A DNA stretch of 43,793 nt, taken from contig JAOZGX010000012.1 of the NCBI GenBank assembly GCA_026015185.1, forward strand, positions 1 through 43,793, given 5' to 3'. This stretch comes from Candidatus Bathyarchaeota archaeon. GTDB taxonomy: Archaea > Thermoproteota > Bathyarchaeia > 40CM-2-53-6 > RBG-13-38-9. Of this stretch, positions 7,733-16,297 are shown one piece after another. The notes below the pieces were generated by a model. The model did not search any database. It was not told the DNA's origin and saw only the letters and a list, made by a program, of their open reading frames with translations. The position numbers and the translations under genes are program-made. Positions within the stretch are counted from its first letter, which is position 1, and each line of letters starts with the position of its first letter.

Positions 7733-8383
7733 TTATGATTCAGGTGCTAGAAAAAGATTGACTCCTTGATTAATAAAAATCAAACCAATAATGAGTAATG
7801 CAATTCCATTAATCCTTCTGATCCTTTCAATGCTGATTTGCTCTTTTAGGACATTGGAAAACAAGCCAACGAGCATGCCTAAAAGTGGAATGTAAATGGA
7901 GGAAGCTGCCCAAAAGAAAAATATGAAGATAATACTTCCGATCACACTTGAAACCGTTGAAACGTATGCAAGAGCCAAAATGAAAGGTACGCAAAGTCGA
8001 AAACTTGCTAATATGCCTAGTAATAGACTTGATTTAATTGAACTAAAATAATTTCCTAATTTTGGCCCCATTCCTAAATGAATTCCAAAAGATATTGCAA
8101 AGCCATAGATTATCAAGACAATGCCAAGAATTAGTATTACTACAGCAGATGTTCCCGAAGTTAATAGAATATTTCCGAAATAAGATACTGTAATCCCCAA
8201 GATAAGATATGTGATAAGTCTACCCAGGCTGAAGTAAAAGGCAGCTAAGAATCCCTTTCTCATAGAGTGATGCTCTGCGGTTATGTGTGGAACTAAAATT
8301 GGGAAGCATGAAGAAAGACACAGAACACCATTCCCTAGACCAAGTGAAATTCCAGCAATGATGTTCAATAACATAGATAACAC
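7733..8383 (-). CDS. ccdA: CcdA/DsbD-type membrane thiol-disulfide transporter
   Basis: 216 aa with six predicted membrane helices. C26 in the first helix (LSSCFPILVPH) and C131 in the fourth (FRLCVPFIL), each followed by proline, match the redox-active cysteine pair of CcdA/DsbD-gamma proteins. These carry reducing equivalents from cytoplasmic thioredoxin across the membrane for heme c attachment or disulfide reduction. C22 adds a further cysteine in helix 1. The two CXXCH proteins in this window (1644-3608 and 21538-21891) would need such a function. The gene stands alone, convergent with the surface-protein gene. A TauE/SafE-like transporter is the alternative, but the Cys-Pro motifs favour CcdA. 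Confidence 0.75.
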   Translation of the reverse strand: MLSMLLNIIAGISLGLGNGVLCLSSCFPILVPHITAEHHSMRKGFLAAFYFSLGRLITYLILGITVSYFGNILLTSGTSAVVILILGIVLIIYGFAISFGIHLGMGPKLGNYFSSIKSSLLLGILASFRLCVPFILALAYVSTVSSVIGSIIFIFFFWAASSIYIPLLGMLVGLFSNVLKEQISIERIRRINGIALLIIGLIFINQGVNLFLAPES

Positions 8384-8580
8384 GAGGATTTTTTTCTCAG
8401 CTGTACAAACCTACGAGCACTAACAAGTCAATTTTGACTTTTCCAATGCATCGCATAACAAATTGAAACTTACTTAATTCAAAGAGAGGTTTAATAAAAA
8501 TATTGATTACAACATATTTACCAATTATGGCTATATGCGTTGTAAGCGCACTTTTCTAATTTATTTTCAAAATAAACCGG

Positions 8581-8595
8581 AAAAAGTTTTTATTA
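8581..8595 (+). promoter_or_regulatory. Promoter of cassette copy 1
   Basis: AAAAAGTTTTTATTA, an A-rich BRE-like stretch followed by a TATA-like TTTTTATTA. It begins exactly 59 nt before the GTG start at 8640. Copy 2 has the same word 59 nt before its own start, so it was duplicated with the genes. Confidence 0.6.
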
Positions 8596-8639
8596 AAGAT
8601 ACATAAATATGCCCCTCTATATTTGGCTGGGAATTTGAA

Positions 8640-9089
8640 GTGGGAAAGACAAAGAGGAAAAAAAACATAGTAAGCAGAAGAGACATCATTCATACTGTTA
8701 CCTCAGCTTCAGTTATTATAGCAGTGATAGCAATTGCGTTATACCAGACTATGCCAGATTTAAACAATCCTAATTCTTTAAACGGAGCGGATAGATTGGA
8801 AATAGTTGCCCCCACTCAATCAGCATTTAATAAGGAACAAATATTACGAATTCATGCTGTTAATGCTACAGGGTATACAGATACAAGTAGAAGTGACGTA
8901 GTTGAGCTTTCGCTTTCAGGCCCTGGTATAGCTGAATTAAATGCCACACAGGTTACATTGAAAGATGGAAAAGCTACAGTTAAGATCTTTGGTGAGCAAG
9001 GCAGAGTAATTGTTACAGCTACATGGATTAGCGGTGAATCCTATTTGAAGTCTACTGAAGCAACAATAACATTTAGTTCATTTGTATAA
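8640..9089 (+). CDS. Twin-arginine-anchored Ig-like protein, cassette copy 1
   Basis: 149 aa, GTG start. The basic N-terminus ends in S12-R13-R14-D-I-I-H followed by one hydrophobic segment (about residues 19-37), which resembles a Tat signal acting as an uncleaved anchor. After a short linker comes a single beta-sandwich domain of about 100 residues (DRLEIVAPTQSAFNKEQ...) with the family mark DTSRSDVVELSL. It would sit outside the membrane. It contains no cysteine or heme motif, so any role in electron transfer is structural, for example holding a partner. The polyferredoxin gene follows 137 nt on. Paralogues are at 10769-11212 and 17545-17928. No named family is recognised. Confidence 0.7.
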   Translation: MGKTKRKKNIVSRRDIIHTVTSASVIIAVIAIALYQTMPDLNNPNSLNGADRLEIVAPTQSAFNKEQILRIHAVNATGYTDTSRSDVVELSLSGPGIAELNATQVTLKDGKATVKIFGEQGRVIVTATWISGESYLKSTEATITFSSFV

Positions 9090-9211
9090 CTTGGAAAGGT
9101 ATAATTCACTGCATTAATTTTTTATATACTTTGCATTGATTATGGCGATTTTACAAAATGTTAAATATAATTTTAATTTAATTTTTTACCTATTAGAGTA
9201 AAATCTATTTT

Positions 9212-9217
9212 GGGGAG
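9212..9217 (+). promoter_or_regulatory. Ribosome binding site deciding the TTG start of polyferredoxin 1
   Basis: GGGGAG lies 9 nt before the TTG at 9227 and is the only good Shine-Dalgarno match near the N-terminus. It supports this start over the ATG two residues into the first helix region. Confidence 0.5.
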
Positions 9218-9226
9218 ATAGATTAA

Positions 9227-10387
9227 TTGAAACCAATAACTAATATGAAAAACTCTATTATTGCTAGTTTTATTGTTGGTTTGTTTTGCTTCTACTTATA
9301 CTTCAGATTAAACATAATTTTAGGACTTTTATTTGGAGTTGGAACAGGCGCAATTATTTTCGCATATCTTCGTTCTGGTAAAGAACAGGAAGTAAGGCTT
9401 TTAGTATTATATATCTTCACCCTAATTTTTTGGATAGGTTTGTTTTCCTTCTTGGCATGGCTTGGGTGGGAATCGATCATAATATGGGTTAGGTACCATC
9501 TGAGAGTTTATTACTTTGAGGGACTTCCCTATGTTGGCACTACAATTGCGCCTTGTATTAGGAATTATCCAGAGATAATTTTGGGGGCTTTATTGTATGG
9601 ATTTCGAGATGGACTTGACTTGTCTGCTGCTGGAATAATGATAGTTCAGCCAGCCACCCTTTCTTTATTTATTTTTGTAGTAGTACCCTACATAGTTGCG
9701 GCCATTGTTCTTGGGAGAGGATGGTGTGGACGATTGTGCTTTTTTGGAGGTGTTGTTGAATTTTTTTCAAGAGTTAAAAAAGAGAGATGGCCTTTGTCAA
9801 GTTTGAGAAAGAAATCTAAGAATCCTGGTTTGGGTGGACTTAGAGACGAAATTAAGGATTTAAGATATGGTCTAGCTTTAGGACTAATATTAATCTCGAT
9901 CGGTTTGGGAATTCCATTTATGTGCGTTACTTGTTGGACATTTCTACTCAGTCCACTTTGGATTGGGGCTCTTCTCATCATCGCTTTTCTAATCTTTGGA
10001 GTAATTCTTCCATTAATGACTAAGAGAAGATGGTTCTGCATTTTTTGCCCTGTGGGAGCTTTGCTTTCAGTCGTTGAAGGCGTATCGTTATTTAGGGTAA
10101 GAACAAGTAGAAAATCATGCGAAAAATGTAATGATTGTATAGAATCCTGTAAAACATATGCTATGACACCAACTGCTATAGAAAAAACTGGAAGACCAAC
10201 TCTAGAATGTATTAAATGTGGTGAGTGTATAAGTGCATGTCCTAAAGATCGTATAGACCTCTATATACGCGGTACCAATATTAAGGCAAGGTCGTGGTTC
10301 ATGCCTATAACGGTGGTTGCTGGTTTCGCTTTATATATGTGGTTCGTCATAATCATAATCCAAATCTTACCATCATTGATTAGCTAG
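9227..10387 (+). CDS. NapH/MauN-type membrane polyferredoxin, cassette copy 1
   Basis: 386 aa with about six membrane helices before and one after a cytoplasm-type 2[4Fe-4S] ferredoxin domain. Cysteines: GWC167GRLC171 and FC271IFC274P are the paired motifs of NapH/NosR/MauN-like electron carriers; C298-x2-C-x2-C-x3-C308 and C328-x2-C-x2-C-x3-C338-P are the ferredoxin clusters; C110 and an intramembrane C233-x2-C236 (MCVTCW) are extra. The first pair lacks the usual CP. Such proteins move electrons between the quinone pool or cytoplasm and extracytoplasmic partners. The partner is not known here, but the preceding Tat-anchored Ig-like protein is always paired with it in this window. Confidence 0.82.
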   Translation: MKPITNMKNSIIASFIVGLFCFYLYFRLNIILGLLFGVGTGAIIFAYLRSGKEQEVRLLVLYIFTLIFWIGLFSFLAWLGWESIIIWVRYHLRVYYFEGLPYVGTTIAPCIRNYPEIILGALLYGFRDGLDLSAAGIMIVQPATLSLFIFVVVPYIVAAIVLGRGWCGRLCFFGGVVEFFSRVKKERWPLSSLRKKSKNPGLGGLRDEIKDLRYGLALGLILISIGLGIPFMCVTCWTFLLSPLWIGALLIIAFLIFGVILPLMTKRRWFCIFCPVGALLSVVEGVSLFRVRTSRKSCEKCNDCIESCKTYAMTPTAIEKTGRPTLECIKCGECISACPKDRIDLYIRGTNIKARSWFMPITVVAGFALYMWFVIIIIQILPSLIS

Positions 10388-10705
10388 TAAATGTATACGC
10401 TATAACTTTAGTTATCTTTTTTTTATTTGCATTAGTGAGGACATTACCGATTTCTTTGGCTATCTTAAAAACTTCTTTCAAATACTCTTCAGGCTCTTTA
10501 AATTGTTCATCGACACGCGCATTTAATAATTGGATCTTATCCGGATCCACAACAATATATTTGGAAATAGTTTTGATATTTTTTAAAGTTCCACTTCGAA
10601 ATCAATACCGATAATCATGCCTATTTTTATGTCGTCCAGATTTTGAAGAGCCTCACTGGTTTCAGCATTTTCGAATTTAATATTAAGAATTTTAGCACCG
10701 CGCGC
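10380..10705 (-). pseudogene. Truncated, frameshifted copy of the 113-aa gene at 12584-12925
   Basis: Read on the minus strand, the first part gives KILNIKFENAETSEALQNLD...FEVEL and then a stop. A one-base deletion near 10588 (CTTGAGAAAA in the intact gene, CTTTAAAAAA here) shifts the rest, which then matches the intact protein closely (KYIVVDPDKIQLLNARVDEQ, EPEEYLKE). The first 20 or so codons are missing: similarity ends at the CG tract 10698-10708, where the promoter of cassette copy 2 begins. The far end overlaps the stop of polyferredoxin 1. It looks like the broken junction of a tandem duplication. Confidence 0.85.
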
Positions 10706-10708
10706 GCG
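10698..10708. repeat. CG tract at the duplication junction
   Basis: CCGCGCGCGCG lies exactly between the truncated pseudogene and the copied promoter. It marks the join between the two cassette copies. Confidence 0.6.
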
Positions 10709-10709
10709 A

Positions 10710-10724
10710 AAAAAGTTTTTATTA
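10710..10724 (+). promoter_or_regulatory. Promoter of cassette copy 2
   Basis: AAAAAGTTTTTATTA, identical to the copy at 8581-8595 and again starting 59 nt before the GTG start. Confidence 0.6.
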
Positions 10725-10768
10725 CTGAAACATGAATATGGCCTTTTATAATCCATTGGGGGATTGAA

Positions 10769-11212
10769 GTGGCAAAGACAAATAAGAAAAGAAGTATAAG
10801 GAGCAGAAGGGACATTTTTCATGCCATCATTTCAGCCTTAGTTGTAATCGCAGTGATAGTAATTGCGTTATATCAGGGTATGTCAGAGTTTGTTCCCTCA
10901 TCACCTGGAGCGGATAGATTAGAAATAGTTGCCCCAAATCAATCAGCATTTAATAAGGAACAAATATTACGAATTCATGCTGTTAATGCTACAGGGTATA
11001 CAGATACAAGTAGAAGTGACGTAGTTGAGCTTACGCTTTTGGGTCCTGGCATAGCTAAATTAAATACTACACAGGTTACATTGAAAGAAGGAATGGCCAC
11101 AGCTATGATTTATGGTGAGAGAGGTAGGGTAACTATAATAGCTACTTGGATTAGCGGCGAATCCCCTTTGAAAAATGCTGAAGCAGAAATAACATTCAGT
11201 TCATTTGTATGA
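10769..11212 (+). CDS. Twin-arginine-anchored Ig-like protein, cassette copy 2
   Basis: 147 aa, GTG start, same layout as the copy at 8640: basic N-terminus, S12-R13-R14-D-I-F-H, one hydrophobic anchor, short linker, one Ig-like domain with DTSRSDVVELTL. The phenylalanine after RR makes the Tat-like motif better here than in copy 1. The two proteins differ mainly in the linker and in the last third. A 94-nt stretch (10939-11032) is identical in DNA to copy 1, which is unexpected given the divergence on both sides. It is followed after 131 nt by its own polyferredoxin gene. Confidence 0.7.
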   Translation: MAKTNKKRSIRSRRDIFHAIISALVVIAVIVIALYQGMSEFVPSSPGADRLEIVAPNQSAFNKEQILRIHAVNATGYTDTSRSDVVELTLLGPGIAKLNTTQVTLKEGMATAMIYGERGRVTIIATWISGESPLKNAEAEITFSSFV

Positions 11213-11343
11213 CCTAGGCGTATGCAACGCAGTCTTAGATTTCTTTTTGCGTTCATAAATGATGAGCACTTAACCATTAAATAATATAACACATTGTTAA
11301 TTCTAAGATTCTCTATTCAAATAATAGTGGGTAAAATATTCAA

Positions 11344-12507
11344 TTGAAGGCAATTACAAGCTTTAGCAACTCCATAATTGCTGGAATCATTGTTGGTTTA
11401 TTCTGTTTCTACTTGTACTTTAGACTAAACCTTATTTTAGGATTTATATTTGGAATCGGAGCAGGTGCAATTGTTTTTGCATATCTTCGTACTGGTAAAG
11501 AACAGGAAACAAGGCGCTTAGTATTATTTATTTTTACTTTTATTTTTTGGATAAGCATGTTCTCCTTTTTGGGATGGATGGGTTCAGAATCGATAATAAT
11601 GTGGACTGAGCGACATCTAAGGGTTTATTACTATGAGGGGCTTCCTTACTGTGGTACTACTTTAGCACCTTGTATTAGGAATTATCCTGAGATAATTTTA
11701 GGATCTTTATTTTATGAGTTTCGAGATGGACTTGAGTTATCTGCAGCTGGAATAAAAATAACTTCACCAGCCACGTTGTCTTTATTCGTTCTTGCAATAG
11801 TACCTTACATTGCCACGGCTATTATTTTTGGAAGGGGATGGTGTGGAAGGCTTTGCTTTTTAGGGGGTATTGTTGAATTCTTCGGGAGTGGAAAAAAAAG
11901 CAGATGGACTTTGTCAAAACTGAGACAGAAATCTAAGAACCCTCATTTGGGTGGATTAAGAGCAGAAGTAAAAGATATACGATATGGCCTAGCTCTAGGA
12001 TTGGTGTTACTCTCAATTGGTTTGGCCATTCCGTTCATGTGCATCACTTGTTGGTCATTTATATTCAATCTATTGTGGATCGGTCTTCTTTTTATTGTAG
12101 CATTTCTTGTGTTAGGAGTAATACTGCCTTTTATGACCAAGAAAAGATGGTTCTGCATTTTATGCCCAATAGGGGCTTTGCTTTCAATTGTTGAGGGTAT
12201 CTCATTCTTTAGGATAAAAATAGACAAAAAATCATGTGAGAAATGTAATGACTGTATAAAAGCCTGTCAGACATATGCTATGACACCAAAAGCGGTGGAA
12301 AAAACTAGAAAACCAACTCTAGAATGTATTAAATGTGGCGAATGTATTAGTGCTTGTCCTAGCGATTCTGTAGACCTCTATATACACGGCACCAATATAA
12401 AAGCAAGGTCATGGTTCATGCCGCTTACGGTGGCTGCTGGCTTCACTTTGTATATGTGGTTTGTGCTGATGATAATTCAAGTCGTACCAAGATTACTTAA
12501 CCTATAA
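11344..12507 (+). CDS. NapH/MauN-type membrane polyferredoxin, cassette copy 2
   Basis: 387 aa, TTG start, close paralogue of the protein at 9227-10387, aligning without large gaps. All cysteine motifs are kept: GRGWCGRLCF, the intramembrane MCITCW, FCILCPIGA, and both ferredoxin clusters (CEKCNDCIKAC and CIKCGECISACP). Conservation of every cysteine in two diverged copies says both are functional. Changes concentrate in the loops and in helices 3 and 4. No strong Shine-Dalgarno sequence precedes the start, unlike copy 1. The direct redox partners are unknown; the molybdenum hydroxylase operon on the opposite strand, about 500 nt on, is a candidate. Confidence 0.82.
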   Translation: MKAITSFSNSIIAGIIVGLFCFYLYFRLNLILGFIFGIGAGAIVFAYLRTGKEQETRRLVLFIFTFIFWISMFSFLGWMGSESIIMWTERHLRVYYYEGLPYCGTTLAPCIRNYPEIILGSLFYEFRDGLELSAAGIKITSPATLSLFVLAIVPYIATAIIFGRGWCGRLCFLGGIVEFFGSGKKSRWTLSKLRQKSKNPHLGGLRAEVKDIRYGLALGLVLLSIGLAIPFMCITCWSFIFNLLWIGLLFIVAFLVLGVILPFMTKKRWFCILCPIGALLSIVEGISFFRIKIDKKSCEKCNDCIKACQTYAMTPKAVEKTRKPTLECIKCGECISACPSDSVDLYIHGTNIKARSWFMPLTVAAGFTLYMWFVLMIIQVVPRLLNL

Positions 12508-12583
12508 TACAACAATTGAAAAAATAGCACACATATTGATAATTTATAATAAAACTAATTTTTCGATACTTCAAGAAATTCGA

Positions 12584-12925
12584 TTATATTTTTTGATATG
12601 TCTTTGTAAGGACATCACCGATTTCTTTGGCTATCTTAAAAGCCTCTTTCAAATACTCTTCAGGTTCTTTAAATTGTTCATCGGCACGCGCACTGAATAA
12701 TTGAATTTTATCCGCTGCCACAACAATATATTTGGAAATAATTTTAATATTTTTCTCAAGTTCCACTTCGAAATCAATACTGATAATCATGCCTATTTTT
12801 AGGTCGTCCAGATTTTGAAGAGCTTCTCCCGTTTCAACGTTTTCGAATTTAATATTAAGAATTTTCTTCTTAATACCCTTCTTGACAATCTTCGCCAGTG
12901 ATTTCTCTTTTGATGTAGGTGTCAT
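12584..12925 (-). CDS. Small unknown protein linked to the Ig/polyferredoxin cassette
   Basis: 113 aa; not recognised. The first 22 residues are strongly basic (KIVKKGIKKK). The middle (ILNIKFENVETGEALQNLDD and a beta-rich stretch) and a C-terminal helix pair (EPEEYLKEAFKIAKEIGDVL) suggest a small alpha/beta cytoplasmic protein without membrane segment or cysteine. It is convergent with polyferredoxin 2. A decayed copy occupies the same place after polyferredoxin 1, so this gene was part of the ancestral unit. It lies downstream of the Mo-hydroxylase operon on the same strand, separated from it by an oligo-T terminator. Confidence 0.65.
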   Translation of the reverse strand: MTPTSKEKSLAKIVKKGIKKKILNIKFENVETGEALQNLDDLKIGMIISIDFEVELEKNIKIISKYIVVAADKIQLFSARADEQFKEPEEYLKEAFKIAKEIGDVLTKTYQKI

Positions 12926-13010
12926 TTCTTGGCAACCTTAAATTGGATAGCAAATAGGCTATTATTAGCTATTAGAGATTGATAAGAAGAACTGTAAATT
13001 TTTCTAAACT

Positions 13011-13027
13011 AAAAAAAAAGAAAAAAA
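13011..13027 (-). terminator. Oligo-T terminator of the Mo-hydroxylase operon
   Basis: On the minus strand the sequence just after the FAD-subunit stop reads T7-C-T9. Such T-runs are typical archaeal termination signals. Confidence 0.65.
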
Positions 13028-13040
13028 GGGGTTAGGATAT

Positions 13041-13931
13041 TTATGCGGTTGCTTTTGCAACCATGCTTTTTGCGACGCCAACTTTGTATTTATTCTCGCT
13101 TAACGGAGATGCTCCGTCGATCGCTGCATTGACTTCACTTGGGGTTCCGACAACTAGTACAGGCGCTACTCCACCAAGTGCAACGGTGGTTCCTTTGCTA
13201 GTCGTTGCTGCTGCGCAGCTCACCATAGCGAAGTCGATGGCTGATCTAACTCTGCTCTTTTGGAATGTTCCCTTTGATGGTGCCTCAGGAATCATTATGG
13301 AGGTGATAATCTCGTCTGGTTTTAGGACGTTGCCTAGAACCACATAGAAATCTTTCATCTCCACTTCTCTGGAACCGCCCATACCTTCGATCTGGAGCTT
13401 AGCATTCAGTGCAGCTAGTGCTGGTCCAAGGTCTCCTGCTACGACGGCATTGCATACTTTCTGCTCCATTATAGCATGGAAGATGTTACGTCCAGCTGGA
13501 GCAAAGCATACAGGGCCACCTTTTCTGTAGCAGTAAAAGTCCTCCATTCGATAGTACCAACATCTAACTTCCTGGCAGACATCACCAGCAACTGTTGCTA
13601 AGTTCTGTATGGAGGGGGCTGGTCCCAACCTTACGGCATCAGCGAGCATCTTATATTTGCTCTGAACAGTACCATTAGCCCTTAAATCAGCTAATGTGAC
13701 ACATGCGCCTATCTTTAGGCCTCCGCCTTCCTCAGATATATCCTTCATTCCTGGAATGTTTTTGACGTTTACTACAACTTCAGGAGTTGGCATGTACCTT
13801 CTCTTAAGCCAGTCGAGTACGTCTGTTCCACCGGCATAGACTTTTGCCTTTCCTTCATTTGCAGCTAGTACTTCACATGCTTCTTTTGTAGTGGTCGCAT
13901 TATAATATTTGATATTTGCTACTGCTCTCAT
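13041..13931 (-). CDS. Molybdenum hydroxylase FAD subunit with extra Fe-S motif
   Basis: 296 aa, CoxM/HcrB-type medium subunit, third gene of the operon. The FAD-binding motif AGGTD is at 33-37, and a second motif (NLATVAGDV) at 110-118. Between them and the C-terminal domain are C119, C124, C134 and C142 in GDVCQEVRCWYY and YCYRKGGPVC. This layout resembles the additional [4Fe-4S] loop of the 4-hydroxybenzoyl-CoA reductase beta subunit, which is absent from xanthine and CO dehydrogenases. It should pass electrons between the [2Fe-2S] subunit and an external partner. It has no signal peptide, so if the enzyme is exported it must travel with the Tat-tagged small subunit. Confidence 0.85.
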   Translation of the reverse strand: MRAVANIKYYNATTTKEACEVLAANEGKAKVYAGGTDVLDWLKRRYMPTPEVVVNVKNIPGMKDISEEGGGLKIGACVTLADLRANGTVQSKYKMLADAVRLGPAPSIQNLATVAGDVCQEVRCWYYRMEDFYCYRKGGPVCFAPAGRNIFHAIMEQKVCNAVVAGDLGPALAALNAKLQIEGMGGSREVEMKDFYVVLGNVLKPDEIITSIMIPEAPSKGTFQKSRVRSAIDFAMVSCAAATTSKGTTVALGGVAPVLVVGTPSEVNAAIDGASPLSENKYKVGVAKSMVAKATA

Positions 13932-13942
13932 TTCATATCACC

Positions 13943-16285
13943 TCATGCTTTCCCCAATGCTTTCAGTATCTTGTCGGGCGTTGCAGGTATTTCTCTTAGC
14001 TGTACACCGATAGCATCAGAAATGGCCATCAAGACCGTTTGTGCTACTGGAGCTTGCACACCTTCTGCACAACCTTTGACTCCGAATGGACCGTTGATTC
14101 TTGGATTCTCTCCGTGTGCTTCACCCCAGATCGGCTCAATAACAGTCCCTACATCCGCCAATTTAGGCGTACAAGTGACCGTTGGCATTGGCCAATACAA
14201 GAATGAATCTCCCAAGATAATGCCTTTGTCCATCCATCTCTCTTCTGTTGTTGCAGTTCCCATTCCCATTACCAAACCTGCGCCCTCTATCTGGGCCTCA
14301 AGGTTTGTAGCGTTAGCTGGAATAGGATCAGCTCCCATAACTGCCTTTGTTACACATACTTCCCCAGTATCTGCGTTGACAGCTACTTCAAATGCAGCTG
14401 CTTGGTGGCTGTGGAATAGAACCATTCTGTAATGAGGTCCAAGACATTGCGATGTCTCTGGATCAATATTTCCTAACAGATAGTCGTCAGGTGCATATAT
14501 TCCTCCGTCAACTACGAATTGTTGAGGTCCCCATATTTTCGTCGGATCTCCTATACCGCTCCAATCATCTGGGTTGTATGGTTTGCCGGTTTGTTGCTCA
14601 ATCATCTTCTTTGCAGCATTTGCAGCCTCAATTATAGCATAACCGCCGTGGAAGGTAGCCATACTGGAGTATGAGTTGCTTGTGTGTGGTACAACGTCTG
14701 TGTTGACTTCTACTTTGTTGACCCTTTCAATCGGTATGTTCATGGCTTCGGAAACGAACTGTCTCCAAATGGTATTAAGTCCGTGCCCTAGGTCCATGCT
14801 GTCACATATTATGTCTACAAGACCGTTGCTCCTAACTCTTAGGAACACTTGGTTTGTAATCATACCTCCTTGTGTATACTTGTTTCCGCCACAGATGCCT
14901 CTACCATACTTTATTGGACCTTCGTCAGCTGGCTTCGGACCCCACTCATCCATCATCATTTTGACTGACTTGAGGACTCCTTTGAATCCCATGCTTCGCT
15001 TAATCTCGTTCACAATGTCTCTTTCTCCTTCATTAAGTGCGTTCTTTAGTCTTATCTCCACTTGATCCATACCTAATTTGTCGGCCAATTCACTTACAGC
15101 TAGTTCCACTGCAAAGCATGTCTCTGGGGAACTGAAACCTCTATATGAGAGCGTGTTCTGGGTGTTCGCATAAGCCGCATATCCATCAAATTTAGCTGCC
15201 TGCCATCTATAAGTACCTGCGATTCCGTTTCTTGCTCTTTCATGCAGTCCACCTCCACCCATGAATCTACCATATGGACCACAGATGTATGCTTCAGCCT
15301 CAATACCTGTAAAGGTACCATCGTTCTTGGCTCCTATCTTAATCTTCCATGTCCAAGGAGGCCTGGAAGTCCAAGATAGAGACATCTTTTGATTAAATGT
15401 GCATATAGAAGGTCTGCCAGTCAATTTAGTTACGAAAGCAGCATAGAAAGCTCCACCACCTAGGTTCTTACCACCGAAACCTGCTGCACATATTTCTGGA
15501 CCGTGGAATGTTACCTTGTTCTGCGGCAACCCGGCATATACTGCTGACAATGGCCATGGTAATGGATGAATGTTCTGGACATCACCCCAAACATGCATGC
15601 GGTTTGACCCTTCCCATGCAGCTGCTCCAGTTACTGGGCAGATGGGACCGTGTGGGTCGTTTGGCATCTTGTATGTAGCTTCATGGATTACATCGGAATC
15701 CGCAAAAGCTGCATCAACATCTTTGTATCTTAAAGGTTGATAGAAGAACACGTTAGGTCGTCCTGGTGACGCCTCTGGTGCTGGCTCATGTGGTATGGCT
15801 GTTGGATTTTGGCTACCCGCATCTTCAGGTGTTACAGTTGCAGGCAACTCATCATAATCTACTTCGATTAGATCAACTGCATCGTCAGCTGCCTCCTCAG
15901 TCTCAGCAGCTACCAGAGCTACCGGCTCTCCAGAGTAGCGTACTTTTCCCAAAGCAAGGAATGGTTGGTCACCTAATAGGGTGGTCCCTTCCATCTCAGG
16001 GTCATCTCCTTTGAGTACTAATACTACACCTGGGACTGTCTTGGCTTTGCTTGTATCAACCGTTATGTTTGCATGTGCATATAGGCTGTTCTTGAACTTT
16101 ATAGCCAGTTGTCCTGGCATATCCATGTTGATTGTATAGTTTGCAGTTCCGGTGACTATCGAAGGTCCATTGACGTCTTCAACACGCTGGGTTATATATT
16201 TCATATCAGCTGTTGAACCCATCGCTTTCATTTGGCTTGCGAATTTAGTTAAATCTCCTACATATCGTTTTGCTTTAACTGCCAT
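13943..16285 (-). CDS. Molybdenum hydroxylase large (Moco) subunit
   Basis: 780 aa, xanthine oxidase/CoxL family. The N-terminal a/b-hammerhead domain (about 25-150: YTINMDMPGQLAIKFKNS, VLVLKGDD) is followed by the Moco-binding region. FGGKNLGGG matches the conserved GGxFGGK loop, YRGFSSPE is at the usual RGxGxPQ position, and GVKGCAEG near the C-terminus supplies the catalytic-glutamate motif GxKGxxE. These enzymes hydroxylate aldehydes, purines or aromatic compounds using water. The substrate cannot be read from the sequence. It lies 12 nt after the small subunit and 11 nt before the FAD subunit. GC content is higher than in nearby genes, consistent with high expression or transfer. Confidence 0.9.
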   Translation of the reverse strand: MAVKAKRYVGDLTKFASQMKAMGSTADMKYITQRVEDVNGPSIVTGTANYTINMDMPGQLAIKFKNSLYAHANITVDTSKAKTVPGVVLVLKGDDPEMEGTTLLGDQPFLALGKVRYSGEPVALVAAETEEAADDAVDLIEVDYDELPATVTPEDAGSQNPTAIPHEPAPEASPGRPNVFFYQPLRYKDVDAAFADSDVIHEATYKMPNDPHGPICPVTGAAAWEGSNRMHVWGDVQNIHPLPWPLSAVYAGLPQNKVTFHGPEICAAGFGGKNLGGGAFYAAFVTKLTGRPSICTFNQKMSLSWTSRPPWTWKIKIGAKNDGTFTGIEAEAYICGPYGRFMGGGGLHERARNGIAGTYRWQAAKFDGYAAYANTQNTLSYRGFSSPETCFAVELAVSELADKLGMDQVEIRLKNALNEGERDIVNEIKRSMGFKGVLKSVKMMMDEWGPKPADEGPIKYGRGICGGNKYTQGGMITNQVFLRVRSNGLVDIICDSMDLGHGLNTIWRQFVSEAMNIPIERVNKVEVNTDVVPHTSNSYSSMATFHGGYAIIEAANAAKKMIEQQTGKPYNPDDWSGIGDPTKIWGPQQFVVDGGIYAPDDYLLGNIDPETSQCLGPHYRMVLFHSHQAAAFEVAVNADTGEVCVTKAVMGADPIPANATNLEAQIEGAGLVMGMGTATTEERWMDKGIILGDSFLYWPMPTVTCTPKLADVGTVIEPIWGEAHGENPRINGPFGVKGCAEGVQAPVAQTVLMAISDAIGVQLREIPATPDKILKALGKA

Positions 16286-16297
16286 TTTTTTTCACTC

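Noticed and set aside
10583-10822. 79-codon minus-strand ORF running from the Ig-like gene into the pseudogene
   Set aside because: Its first half is antisense to the Ig-like gene start and the second half is the pseudogene's first frame; it is a junction artefact.
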